This document shows positions 7,974-16,934 of a DNA stretch of 64,000 bases, in pieces. The translations under genes were made by a program, and so were the position numbers. Below the pieces are notes generated by a model. The model was not told where the DNA came from. It made no database searches and saw only the letters and a program-made list of their open reading frames with translations. The DNA comes from PALSA-1440 sp050011195 (GTDB lineage Bacteria > Verrucomicrobiota > Verrucomicrobiia > Limisphaerales > UBA8199). The stretch's first letter is position 1; each line of letters starts with the position of its first letter. Location: the NCBI GenBank assembly GCA_050011195.1, contig JBEKJO010000008.1, forward strand, positions 1 to 64,000, written 5' to 3'.

Positions 7974-9674
7974 ATGAACAGCACTAGACCTCGCCCGATC
8001 GCCAGGGTGTCGGTCCTGGGCCTGGCAATGGCTTTTTTGCGCGTGCCCGGCGGGCTTGCCAACGCGCAAGACTTTCAACATCTGACCACCCCTCAGCCTG
8101 GGGGCATGCCCGGGTGGCCCGTCATGACCGAGGTGACTCAGCTCACCAATGGCTTGAGCGTGACGTGGGACGGGCCGTCGGGCTACTACCAGCTTTACCA
8201 AAAGCCCTCGCTGAAGGCCGGTAGTTGGCAAGCCGTGGGCAGCGCCAGCCTTCTTCGCCAGGCCATCCTCACCGCGTCCTCCAGCAGCGGCTTTTTCCGC
8301 GTCCTGGGCCCGTCTCCTATCTATGCCGGTGATGGGGCCTGCACCGAGTGCCATGGGAGCGCCCTCCTCACCGAGATCAGCGACACGCCACATGCGCAAG
8401 CGTTCCAAATCTTGCAGCAGAGCGGCCAGGCCGCCAATCCCGCCGTTCTTCCCAGCTACACCGTAGGTTACGGATTGCCGACCGGATTCAGCAGCGCGGC
8501 GGCGACGCCGGGGCTGGAGGGCGTGCAATGCGAGAATTGTCACGGCCCGGCGGCCAACCACGCGGCCAATGAGTTCGACCCGAGTGTGCTGCCGCGGGTG
8601 GAACTGGCGGCGACGGTCTGCGGCGGCTGCCATAGGGGGCCGCAGCAGCCGTACTACGACGAGTGGACCACCAGCGCTCACTCGCAGGTTCCCGGACAGA
8701 GTGTAATCCCAGACATGAACGCCGCGAACGTCATTGACGCGTGCGGCCAGTGCCACTCGGGGTCGGCACGGCTAAGCCTGCTGTACGCGGAACCTGCGCC
8801 GACGGGCGACGCGGACATGCCGGTGGTTTGCGCGGTTTGCCACGACCCGCACGCCGAGCATACCTACGCGAACGCGCTGAATGGGGTCTATACCTTTACG
8901 AACCTGCTGACTGGAGATGACATTGTCATCAGCAACAACCAGCTTGGAGCCGTTTACACCCAACAGCTCCTCAATCCTCTCGCTTCGACCAACGATTACT
9001 TCGTGCCCGATGGGACGACGATCGCCAGCCAATACAACCCGAACATCAATCTCTGCGCCCAATGCCATAATGATCGGGGCGCGTCCTGGACCAACTCGAG
9101 CGAGCCGCCGCACCCATCGCTGCAGTACAACATGCTGCTGGGCACCGTCGGTGTGCTGGCCAGCGGCCCCACCAACCTGCCAGGCACGCACTCACAGTTG
9201 GAAAAGCAGTGCGTCGCCTGCCATATGCAGACCTCGCCGTACCAGAGCGCGGCACAGCCGGCCATAACCGGCCACAGCTTCAAGGTGCAACTTTACGACG
9301 TCTGTACCCCCTGCCATGGCAGCGGGCAGGGGCAAGGGCTGGTGCAGTTGCTCAACCTTATCGTCTCCAACCAAGTGTCTCAGGTGAAAGCAAGCTTGGA
9401 CTATTGGGCGACCAACACCATCACTACCAATTTCCCGTCGGCGTTGAGAAGCTACGGCACGCGGGCGTGGGAGTACGCCACCCCCGGCGGTTTGTCTTCC
9501 GGCGGGCCGGGACCAACTGCCAACTTGCAGACGAACATTCCAGTCAACATCCAGAAGGCCCGTTTCAATCTGTATGCGGTGTATAACGACGGCAGCGGGG
9601 GAGTCCACAACCCGTTCTATGTCTTAAGCCTGCTGTCCAACGCCGAAGCGTGGGTCCAGCAACAACTGCCCTAA
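7974..9674 (+). CDS. Secreted eight-heme cytochrome c with N-terminal FYRV-type module
   Basis: ATG 7974 (MNSTRPRPIARVSVLGLAMA) begins a signal peptide ending near NAQDF; 566 residues. Eight CXXCH motifs (CTECH, CENCH, CGGCH, CGQCH, CAVCH, CAQCH, CVACH, CTPCH) run from about residue 123 to 448. Before them lies LSVTWDGPSGYYQLYQK...GSWQAVG...GFFRVLG, the same kind of module that ends the nine-heme protein. Several extra His residues between motifs could be distal heme ligands. The gene precedes the lipoprotein cytochrome by 80 bases, and they read in the same direction with the barrel gene. By position it is a candidate extracellular partner of the conduit, but that is inferred. Confidence 0.87.
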   Translation: MNSTRPRPIARVSVLGLAMAFLRVPGGLANAQDFQHLTTPQPGGMPGWPVMTEVTQLTNGLSVTWDGPSGYYQLYQKPSLKAGSWQAVGSASLLRQAILTASSSSGFFRVLGPSPIYAGDGACTECHGSALLTEISDTPHAQAFQILQQSGQAANPAVLPSYTVGYGLPTGFSSAAATPGLEGVQCENCHGPAANHAANEFDPSVLPRVELAATVCGGCHRGPQQPYYDEWTTSAHSQVPGQSVIPDMNAANVIDACGQCHSGSARLSLLYAEPAPTGDADMPVVCAVCHDPHAEHTYANALNGVYTFTNLLTGDDIVISNNQLGAVYTQQLLNPLASTNDYFVPDGTTIASQYNPNINLCAQCHNDRGASWTNSSEPPHPSLQYNMLLGTVGVLASGPTNLPGTHSQLEKQCVACHMQTSPYQSAAQPAITGHSFKVQLYDVCTPCHGSGQGQGLVQLLNLIVSNQVSQVKASLDYWATNTITTNFPSALRSYGTRAWEYATPGGLSSGGPGPTANLQTNIPVNIQKARFNLYAVYNDGSGGVHNPFYVLSLLSNAEAWVQQQLP

Positions 9675-9742
9675 CCGAGTGAATAGGACCCATCAGACTG
9701 GAATGGCCCTGCCTGCGCCGCAGAGTTGATAGCACCGCAACC

Positions 9743-9750
9743 AAGGAGGA
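9743..9750 (+). promoter_or_regulatory. Strong Shine-Dalgarno that selects the start at 9755
   Basis: aaggagga ends five bases before the second of two adjacent ATG codons (9752 and 9755). Spacing is poor for 9752 and good for 9755. It is the best ribosome binding site seen in the window. Confidence 0.7.
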
Positions 9751-9754
9751 CATG

Positions 9755-10612
9755 ATGAATTGCAAAACTGCCAGGTTGGGAATGTCTGCCACAAAACGGG
9801 GGCGCGGCCTGGCGCTGGCGGTCGGCACGCTGGTTCTGGTGCTGGCAGCCGTTTCCTGCCAGACGGTGAACCGATCGGTGGTGGTGCTGCCGGACGTGCC
9901 CGGGGCCAAGTATATCGGGTCCAAGGAGTGTGAGCAGTGCCATGACAAGTTATACCGCGATTTCGCCACGGCGGACCACGCGCGCCTGGTGGCCGCGGGG
10001 ACGAACGCGATCAACGCCGGCTGCGAATCCTGCCACGGCCCGTGCAGCCTCCACTCGGAGTCAGGCGGTGAAACGAAACCTCCGTACAGTTTCACACCCG
10101 GCCGCCCCCAAACCAGCAGCTATGGCGCGCGGTTGCAGGTCGAGCCTGCCCGCGCGAAGGAAACGGTCTGCTTCGAGTGCCATCCCGACGTGCGGGGCCA
10201 GTTCAGCCTGCCCAGCCATCATCCCGTGCCGGAAGGGAGACTCACCTGCACCGCCTGCCATTCGCCGCACAAAGGCTCGATTGTCATTGGCGGCGGCACG
10301 TCGCTGCTTTCCCAAAATGAAAGCTGCTTCCGCTGCCATGCCGCCCAGCGTGGTCCCTACACTTTCCAACACGACGCCCTGCGCGAAGGCTGCGCCACTT
10401 GTCACAATGTCCACGGGTCGGTCAATGCCAAGCTGCTGAGTGTTCGCGATGCGAACCTGTGTTTGAGATGCCATTTCCAACAGATCAGTAACGGCAAGCT
10501 TCTCATCGGGGGTTCCGACCACACGGTGCGCGTGCAGCAAGGCACCTGTTGGACGGCGGGCTGTCACACGGCGGTCCATGGTTCCCGGGTGAGTCCCTCT
10601 TTGCAGTTCTAA
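9755..10612 (+). CDS. Periplasmic multiheme cytochrome c lipoprotein (MtrA/DmsE-like)
   Basis: A 285-residue protein with a lipoprotein-type signal (LVLAAVSCQTV, Cys near residue 35). Seven CXXCH motifs follow (CEQCH, CESCH, CFECH, CTACH, CFRCH, CATCH, CLRCH), then an eighth site, CWTAGCH, with four residues between the cysteines, followed by TAVHGS. The doubled CXXCH spacing and the terminal CX4CH-plus-HGS pattern recall the periplasmic cytochromes of porin-cytochrome complexes (MtrA, DmsE). The next gene starts 3 to 18 bases downstream and encodes the matching kind of barrel. In known systems the periplasmic cytochrome is plugged into the barrel and carries electrons across the outer membrane; that role here is inferred from sequence and gene order. 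Confidence 0.85.
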   Translation: MNCKTARLGMSATKRGRGLALAVGTLVLVLAAVSCQTVNRSVVVLPDVPGAKYIGSKECEQCHDKLYRDFATADHARLVAAGTNAINAGCESCHGPCSLHSESGGETKPPYSFTPGRPQTSSYGARLQVEPARAKETVCFECHPDVRGQFSLPSHHPVPEGRLTCTACHSPHKGSIVIGGGTSLLSQNESCFRCHAAQRGPYTFQHDALREGCATCHNVHGSVNAKLLSVRDANLCLRCHFQQISNGKLLIGGSDHTVRVQQGTCWTAGCHTAVHGSRVSPSLQF

Positions 10613-10630
10613 CCAGTGACCCGAAAGCCG

Positions 10631-12802
10631 ATGAAGCCCATAATGCCAATGCTGAATCAAGGGGGCCGCCGGTGCGGGGCGGCTTTGCTCGGTCTCATTT
10701 TGCCGGCCTTCGCCCTTTTGGCGGCGGATACCAATGCTCCCCCAGCGACCGTCCCCGCCGCTTTGACGCCGGAGCAGATGTTCGAGGGCGGAACCAACTC
10801 CTTCAACAACTGGATAGACCTGTCGGCCGGCGGGTTCATCTCGGGCGGCAACAAGGCCCAGTTCCAGCAGCGGCACCAGACCTACGGCGGGGCGTTCGGC
10901 GGCATCGAGGATTTCCATTACCAGACTGATCTCGCCAAGGGCACCACGTTGACCACAGACGGGCGGGCGATCTTCGATAACGACGATTACAAATTGAGCC
11001 TGAGTCTGACGCGCGAGAAGCTCGGGTATGTGCGTTTTTCCTATACTGAATACCGCACCTGGGAGAATGGCGACGGCGGCTTTTTCCCCCCTACAGGGAC
11101 GTACTATCCATTGTCGAATAGCGCCGAGTCGCTCAAGCACGGCGATCTTTCAGTCGAGGCTGGCTTGACACTGGACAACCTGCCGAAGGTGACGTTCAAA
11201 TACGAGCATACGTTCCGGGAGGGAGACCAGAGTTCGACCAGTTGGGGCTTCGCGCAGCCGGCGCTCAACGTGACGCGCGGACTCAGCCCCTCCTTCTACG
11301 ACATCAATGAGCACAGCGACATCTTTCAACTCGACGTGACCCACCAGATCAAGGCGACCGAGGCTGGCCTCGGGCTGCGTTATGAAACCGGCAGGATAGA
11401 CGATGCGCTGAACACCTATCAGTACCCCGGACAGCCCTTCGCGCAGGAACTCACGGACCGGCAAATCACCACTTATGACGCGTTCGACGTTCACGCCTTC
11501 ACGGAAACCTGGCTCAGGAAGAACCTCATGCTCTCCTCGGGGTTCGCGTATTCGGATCTGGACAACAATTTCTCCGGCAGCTACATTTCCGGCTCGGCCT
11601 TCGATGTCAGCGCGCCCATTCCCAACCCCCAGGCCGCGGGCACCGGCTACTACGGCTTGCAAGGCGGCTCGCACTTGCAGGAGTACGTGATGAACCTCAA
11701 CCTCCTCTACAAACCCACCGAGCATCTCTCGATCACGCCTTCCGTGCGGGTGCAACAGGAGGATACGGATGCCAGCGCCAGCGGGATCGAGTACGTGAGC
11801 ACCCCGCAACTGGGCGCCCTCCCGCCCACAGTCTTCACCGCCCCCTTCACGGCCAACAGCGATCAAAACTTCCTCGAGGTGCATGGCCGCCTGGACGTCG
11901 CCTACAAGGGATTCACCAACTGGGTGCTCTACGCCCGGGGGGATTGGACCGACGGGCAGGGCAACTTGAGCGCGGCGGGCGGGCCGGGGCTCGTGCCCTT
12001 TTTTGGAACTGGGATTTCACTCGGGACCCAGCAGCCCATCCTGCAGGAGACCGACGAAAACTATTTATACCAGAAATACAGCGTCGGTGCCCGGTGGTAT
12101 CCGGTCCGAGGCGTCACCCTCGATGCCGGCGGTTACTACAAGCTTAACCAATACAACTACAACAACGGGGTGGACAGCACCCTGAACCCCGACTTATACC
12201 AGGCCTATCTGGTGATGCAGAACTTCGAGACCTACGACGGAAACCTGCGGCTGACCTTGAGGCCGCGCAGAAATGTGACGCTCATCAGCCGTTATGAGTA
12301 CCAGTACTCCACCATTAATACGACGCCCGACCCGGTTTTGGGCCTGAGCGGAGAGCAAACCTCGACCATGACCAGTCACATTATCGCGCAGGACGTGAGT
12401 TGGACGCCTTGGTCCCGGTTATACCTGCAGGTCGGCTTCAACTACGTCTTAAGCCAAACCAAAACCCCGGCCTCCGATGTCACCCAGGCCATCCTCGCCG
12501 CGCAGAACAACTACTGGACTCTGAACTTTTCTTCCGGACTGGTCCTGGATAACAAGACCGACCTGAAGCTGGGGTTCTTCTACTATCGGGCGGATGATTA
12601 CACCGATATCTCCGCCGCCGGGGTGCCTTACGGGGCCGGCGGGGAGGAGTATGGCGTGACGGCCACGCTGACTCGGCGGATCAGCGAGCACCTTCGCCTC
12701 TCGTTGAAGTATGGCTTCTCCCGCTGCACCGACGCCCTCTATGGCGGGAATCAGGATTTCTGCTCCCAGCTCGTCTATTCCAGCCTGCAATACCGGTTTT
12801 GA
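10631..12802 (+). CDS. MtrB/PioB-like outer-membrane beta-barrel porin
   Basis: About 723 residues from ATG 10631 (GTG 10616 is also possible). Signal peptide (GAALLGLILPAFALLAA), then a long run of alternating amphipathic strands rich in Tyr, Phe, Asn and Thr, ending in LQYRF with the terminal Phe typical of barrels inserted by the BAM machinery. Size, strand pattern, the N-terminal 'NWIDLSAGGFISGGNKAQFQQ' type segment and the immediately upstream multiheme cytochrome fit the MtrB/PioB family, which wraps a decaheme cytochrome to form an outer-membrane electron conduit. Two unusual Cys residues near the C-terminus (SRCTDA and QDFCSQL) could form a disulphide. No CXXC motif is present at the N-terminus of the mature protein. 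Confidence 0.8.
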   Translation: MKPIMPMLNQGGRRCGAALLGLILPAFALLAADTNAPPATVPAALTPEQMFEGGTNSFNNWIDLSAGGFISGGNKAQFQQRHQTYGGAFGGIEDFHYQTDLAKGTTLTTDGRAIFDNDDYKLSLSLTREKLGYVRFSYTEYRTWENGDGGFFPPTGTYYPLSNSAESLKHGDLSVEAGLTLDNLPKVTFKYEHTFREGDQSSTSWGFAQPALNVTRGLSPSFYDINEHSDIFQLDVTHQIKATEAGLGLRYETGRIDDALNTYQYPGQPFAQELTDRQITTYDAFDVHAFTETWLRKNLMLSSGFAYSDLDNNFSGSYISGSAFDVSAPIPNPQAAGTGYYGLQGGSHLQEYVMNLNLLYKPTEHLSITPSVRVQQEDTDASASGIEYVSTPQLGALPPTVFTAPFTANSDQNFLEVHGRLDVAYKGFTNWVLYARGDWTDGQGNLSAAGGPGLVPFFGTGISLGTQQPILQETDENYLYQKYSVGARWYPVRGVTLDAGGYYKLNQYNYNNGVDSTLNPDLYQAYLVMQNFETYDGNLRLTLRPRRNVTLISRYEYQYSTINTTPDPVLGLSGEQTSTMTSHIIAQDVSWTPWSRLYLQVGFNYVLSQTKTPASDVTQAILAAQNNYWTLNFSSGLVLDNKTDLKLGFFYYRADDYTDISAAGVPYGAGGEEYGVTATLTRRISEHLRLSLKYGFSRCTDALYGGNQDFCSQLVYSSLQYRF

Positions 12803-12829
12803 GCCTCGGCAACCTGCCCTTGGAATACC

Positions 12830-12867
12830 CTCAAGAATCCGCGCCCGGAGTCGCAGGCATTCTTGAG
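12830..12867. terminator. Possible terminator hairpin between convergent genes
   Basis: Nine-base arms ctcaagaat (12830-12838) and attcttgag (12859-12867) around a 20-base loop, just after the barrel stop and before the converging GH2 gene. The long loop and lack of a T tract make this tentative. Confidence 0.4.
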
Positions 12868-12973
12868 TCACATAAATCTGGGTTTCTGCCCTGGGGGCGT
12901 CCGATCTGCTGGCAGGAACCAAAGACTCCCTGCTTCTCTTTAGAGATTCATGCTTGCGAGGCAGCTTGATCAG

Positions 12974-15900
12974 TCACCTTGTGACAGCGGGCGGCAGAAG
13001 CTGGAACCTGACCACCCCTTGCAGCACGTTACCGGGCTTGATCGGCTGGCCAATGCCATACTGCCCATCGTATTCGTTGATCCCGGCAGGAGAGCCGTCG
13101 AAATGGTTCATGATCTTGACGGCCAGCGCCGCCGGGCCCAGGGTCGCGCGGAGGCTGTCGCTGCCGTCGGAAATGACCCGGATGCCGGCGCCTTGCGGGT
13201 TGGTCAGGCGGGCCTGGTAAATGTGGCGCTTGGTGCTTCGGAAGTCGTTGCAGCCCCAAGGATGGTCGTCCTGCGAATAGGGGCGGTCCCCCGGGGGAAC
13301 AGTCTGCGGAATGGTGTTGTGGACCATCGCCACGCCCCGAGGCCGGCCGATATGGTCGTCGGGATAATAGGACCAGTCAGCGTTCCGGTCCCATTCCAAG
13401 CGGCCCATGTCCACGGGCAGTTCAAAGCCGAGCCCGATCTCGCGGGCGGAAAACTCCTGCTTGCCGTTGTATTTAAAGTTGTAGGCCATCTGGACATCGC
13501 CGGCGTCGTCCATTTTGATTTCGAACCCGCCGGTGAAATCGTCGTAGCGGCCATTCCAGTGGAGCACGGCCTGGCCCGGCTCAAGTTGGTAGTCGGCGCC
13601 AGAAAACGCCCAGGAGCGCGGGTCCGGATAGGGCTCGGCGTGGCCTGGAAAGCGCATGATATGCAAGACCGGGCCGGAAATGATGACCGATTCGCGTCCC
13701 GCCAGGCACCACATCATCTGGCCGGTTCTTTTGTCATAGGAAAGCTCGGTGTTCCGGCCAAGGAGGCGGATTGCCTCGGCGCTCTGGAGGTAAGTGGTTG
13801 CGGGCATTTCAACGATGCGGGCGGGTTTGCCGGAGTTGGGGAGCGCCGGAATCTTGCGGGGACTGAAGTTGAGTTTGTAGCCGTCGATCATTCGGCCGGA
13901 CTGGTCGTAGAACTCAAGCACCAGCGTATCGCCGGCCTGGGGCGGGCGTTTGGTCCGGAGGGACAGGGAACCTTTGGTCTGGGGAGCAACGCGAGCGCGG
14001 ACCTGCCCATGTTCCAAGCTCTGCTCGAACGCGTTGCCGGTTCCGCGCGGCGAGTCGCCTGGGCCGTCCGACCACGTGTGAGATGGCCTGGCCAGCCGCC
14101 ATTTGCAAGTGTAGTCATTGAGGTCGTTCCAGAAGTTCAGGTTCTCGACGGGAACCTCGATCGGCCTGCCCGCTGGCGGAATGGCGAGAGGCTTCGGTTC
14201 GATCCGGATCGGTGAGTTCGCTTTCTTGGCGAGCCACCACTCGGGCCGGGGCCGTCGCCAGCCGTCCACCGTGCCCCAAACGTAGTCGCCGACAATCCCG
14301 CGCCGGGGCAGCTTGTAGATGCGGTCCGCGAAATGAATCCGCTGGTTGAAGTCGCGCCAGTAGCGGATGCCTTTATTGGGGACGAGGAAATTGTCATCCA
14401 CCCAGGAGAACTGCATGGTGCCGATAAAGTTGTCGCGGCGGCGCGCCGCGTCCAAAAGTTCCTGGACGTGGGTGCCCCAATAGTCCCTGAGGCCGGGGTC
14501 CAGTTCAACGCCATAAGCCAGCGCGCCCCAGCCGTGGAAGATGCCGAATGATTCGTCGTTGATCACCGGCATCGGCAGGCTCTGGGTGTCGGCGAGCTTT
14601 TGGAAGCTCATCGGACAGTGGTAGGTCGCGATTTCAAGGTTGGCCGACTGGCCGGTTCCGCAAGGCCGGGTGGGGTCGGACTGGCGGAGAAACTGATGCA
14701 CCATCTCGAAGTCGCGGCCGAAGGCGCTCTCGTTGCAGATGGACCAGATCGCGACTGAGGGCCGGTTGCGGTCGCGCTCGACGTACTCGGACATCACGCT
14801 GAGCATGAACGGCGCGTTGCGCAGGTCCTGCGACCACTTCGCGTCCCAAACAAAGCAGAACGGACCGTCGTCTTCGACGTAGAGGCCGAGTTCGTCGGTC
14901 AGTTCCATCGTGTAGGGATGTGAAGGAAAAACGCAGACGCGCAGGGCGTTGAAATTCGCCAGCTTCATCAGTTCGATGTCCTTTTTATTGATAGCGTCGC
15001 TCAGATAACGGCCCGTGAGGGGATGGGCGTCGAGCCTCGAGACGCCCCGGAACTTGATCGGTTTGCCGTTAAATTCGAACAGCCGTCCTTTGACCTCAAC
15101 CTGGCGGAAGCCAAACCGTTCCCGGATGGCTGATAGCGCGGCTCCGCGCCCGGCCAGCTCCGCCACCAGCGTGTAAAGCTTCGGTTGCTCAGCATTCCAC
15201 TGGTGGGGCGCGGCGACCTTGGCTTGGAGCTTGATCGTGCGTGTTTCCCAGGGCAGGAGAGAGGCATTGGTGGAAAGTCCGCGCAAAACCACCTCCTTGC
15301 CTCGGGGATCAAACAAGCGAAGCTTAAGGCCGGCATCAGACAGCGCGTTGGACCGTTCATTGGCCACATCGACATCGACAGACAGCAAGGCGTCCTGGTA
15401 GGCCGGATCGAACGTCGTCGCGAGTGCGAGCCGGGAGACGTGGGCGGGCTCGACCGCGAAGACTTCCAGTGGACGCCATAGGCCAGCGAGGTTGAAATAG
15501 GCGAAATAAGTCATGCGGTCGAAGTTCGCGGCCGTCGAAAGGGCCTCGACCAGGATCATGATCTGGTTTTCGCCCGGATGCGCCGTGCCGGTAATATCGA
15601 GTTCAAACGGTGTGGCGCCTCCTTCGTGGCTTCCCACGCGCGCGCCATTAACGAAGACTTCGCAACGGCTGTAAATCGCCTCGGCTCGGAACTTGATCCT
15701 CTTGCCCGTCCAGCTTTTGGGGACGGTGAATGTCCTCTTATAGAGTCCAAACCCGCTTTCGCAGACGAAGCCTTCCATTTCCCAGTGGGCGGGCACGTTG
15801 ATCGCGCGCCACTCGAGGGTCTGGGATTGCGCGGAAAAATCTTTCGGCGGATCGGGAACGAAGCTCCATAGGCCGTCAAGGGAGAGCCGGTTGGCCGATC

Positions 15901-16282
15901 CTTTGGCCGGCCTTGGGGTCAGCCTCATGGCGATGTCTCCGCTGTCAAGCGTGCGCTCCGCGATCATCCCGCCGGCCGTCGCGCTGATCTTGACCGGTCC
16001 GACGGATGAGAGCGGCAGATCGGCCCTAAAAAAGCCTTGCTCGTCGGTTTTCACGGCGCTTTTCCACGAGCCGGCCGGCGTCTGGCCGGTGACTTCGATG
16101 GACGCGTCTTTGACCGCGACCGTGCCATCAACTCGCGAAACCGTGCCGACCAAATGCCCCAGAAGATCTCCGGCCACCGATATGACCGGAGCGCCGTTGC
16201 CGGCGGCAGGCCCGCCTGTGGCCGCAAACGTAATGAGCGCCAATGCCGTTAGCAAAACCCGCACTTTGTTGGAATAATTCAT
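12974..16282 (-). CDS. Secreted GH2-family glycoside hydrolase (beta-galactosidase-like)
   Basis: 1102 residues with a signal peptide (VRVLLTALALITFAATGGPAAG). An N-terminal carboxypeptidase-regulatory-like segment (residues about 40-120) precedes the GH2 sugar-binding domain (LDGLWSFVPDPP... VPAHWEMEGF... YKRTF), an immunoglobulin-like domain and the TIM barrel. The acid/base Glu is in SICNESAFG (near 517) and the likely nucleophile Glu in VINDESFGI (near 577). The remaining 400 residues form beta-rich domains like the C-terminal part of large beta-galactosidases. It probably cleaves a beta-linked plant or algal sugar outside the cytoplasm; the sugar cannot be read from sequence. It begins 20 bases after the small membrane protein gene, with AGGA ahead of its ATG, so it may be the last gene of that operon. 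Confidence 0.87.
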   Translation of the reverse strand: MNYSNKVRVLLTALALITFAATGGPAAGNGAPVISVAGDLLGHLVGTVSRVDGTVAVKDASIEVTGQTPAGSWKSAVKTDEQGFFRADLPLSSVGPVKISATAGGMIAERTLDSGDIAMRLTPRPAKGSANRLSLDGLWSFVPDPPKDFSAQSQTLEWRAINVPAHWEMEGFVCESGFGLYKRTFTVPKSWTGKRIKFRAEAIYSRCEVFVNGARVGSHEGGATPFELDITGTAHPGENQIMILVEALSTAANFDRMTYFAYFNLAGLWRPLEVFAVEPAHVSRLALATTFDPAYQDALLSVDVDVANERSNALSDAGLKLRLFDPRGKEVVLRGLSTNASLLPWETRTIKLQAKVAAPHQWNAEQPKLYTLVAELAGRGAALSAIRERFGFRQVEVKGRLFEFNGKPIKFRGVSRLDAHPLTGRYLSDAINKKDIELMKLANFNALRVCVFPSHPYTMELTDELGLYVEDDGPFCFVWDAKWSQDLRNAPFMLSVMSEYVERDRNRPSVAIWSICNESAFGRDFEMVHQFLRQSDPTRPCGTGQSANLEIATYHCPMSFQKLADTQSLPMPVINDESFGIFHGWGALAYGVELDPGLRDYWGTHVQELLDAARRRDNFIGTMQFSWVDDNFLVPNKGIRYWRDFNQRIHFADRIYKLPRRGIVGDYVWGTVDGWRRPRPEWWLAKKANSPIRIEPKPLAIPPAGRPIEVPVENLNFWNDLNDYTCKWRLARPSHTWSDGPGDSPRGTGNAFEQSLEHGQVRARVAPQTKGSLSLRTKRPPQAGDTLVLEFYDQSGRMIDGYKLNFSPRKIPALPNSGKPARIVEMPATTYLQSAEAIRLLGRNTELSYDKRTGQMMWCLAGRESVIISGPVLHIMRFPGHAEPYPDPRSWAFSGADYQLEPGQAVLHWNGRYDDFTGGFEIKMDDAGDVQMAYNFKYNGKQEFSAREIGLGFELPVDMGRLEWDRNADWSYYPDDHIGRPRGVAMVHNTIPQTVPPGDRPYSQDDHPWGCNDFRSTKRHIYQARLTNPQGAGIRVISDGSDSLRATLGPAALAVKIMNHFDGSPAGINEYDGQYGIGQPIKPGNVLQGVVRFQLLPPAVTR

Positions 16283-16302
16283 ACTTCCTGGCCGCCACGC
16301 GG

Positions 16303-16932
16303 CTAAGAGCTAATTGGGACGGCCTGAGCGCAATCCTGCCTGACCTTCGGCGGGGACCACGCCGGGTCGAGCCAGGCGGTGGCTAGGACCCAAAACATGG
16401 CGAATGGAACCGCTCCCAGCAACGAAAGCATCATCGAGTTCATGGCGCGACCCATCAGGTCCGGAGTGCCCCGCTCGGTCAGGCCCAGATAAATGAACGT
16501 CGCCATGGCTTTGAGCAGAAAACAGAGGCCGCAGGCTTTGCCCAGCGTGGCCCACAAGGGGTGCCGGGCAGTCAGCCGCCACTGGTAACACCACAACAAC
16601 ACGACTCCATAGAGCACGCCCATAACCGGCGGCACCCAAACCGGCAGGACCGGCGGCCAATCTTCAGGGTGCTTGATGCCGGCACAGAGGACGGAGACGA
16701 CCACCATGCAGACACCCCCCAACAGGCCCGCTGCCGCCCCTGTGACCAGGGCGTAACGGTCGCTTGGCGCGATGCCTTCGCGGGCCTGTTTCAATCCCAG
16801 CCAGAGAGTGCCCGCAGACAGGCTCATGCCCAGGGCGCCGGCCATTAGCCCGTTGGGGACGAGCCACAAAAGGCCGCTTACAATGCCACCGAGGCCCGTG
16901 AGCAAAAACAAACCGATATAGCGCAAATACAT
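16303..16932 (-). CDS. Small polytopic membrane protein of unknown function
   Basis: ATG 16932 (MYLRYIGLFLLTGLGG) starts two bases after the radical SAM stop; the longer frame from 17190 overlaps that gene and is rejected. 209 residues with about five or six hydrophobic segments (GLFLLTGLGGIVSGLLWL, MAGALGMSLSAGTLWLG, VTGAAAGLLGGVCMVVV, PPVMGVLYGVVLLW, CGLCFLLKAMATFIYLG, MMLSLLGAVPFAMFWVLA). No recognised family. Its near-overlap with the radical SAM gene suggests translational coupling and a shared pathway, perhaps export or membrane anchoring. Confidence 0.7.
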   Translation of the reverse strand: MYLRYIGLFLLTGLGGIVSGLLWLVPNGLMAGALGMSLSAGTLWLGLKQAREGIAPSDRYALVTGAAAGLLGGVCMVVVSVLCAGIKHPEDWPPVLPVWVPPVMGVLYGVVLLWCYQWRLTARHPLWATLGKACGLCFLLKAMATFIYLGLTERGTPDLMGRAMNSMMLSLLGAVPFAMFWVLATAWLDPAWSPPKVRQDCAQAVPISS

Positions 16933-16934
16933 AG

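Noticed and set aside
12950..14215. 421-codon plus-strand frame
   Set aside because: Antisense to the GH2 gene, with low-complexity composition expected of a GC-rich shadow frame.
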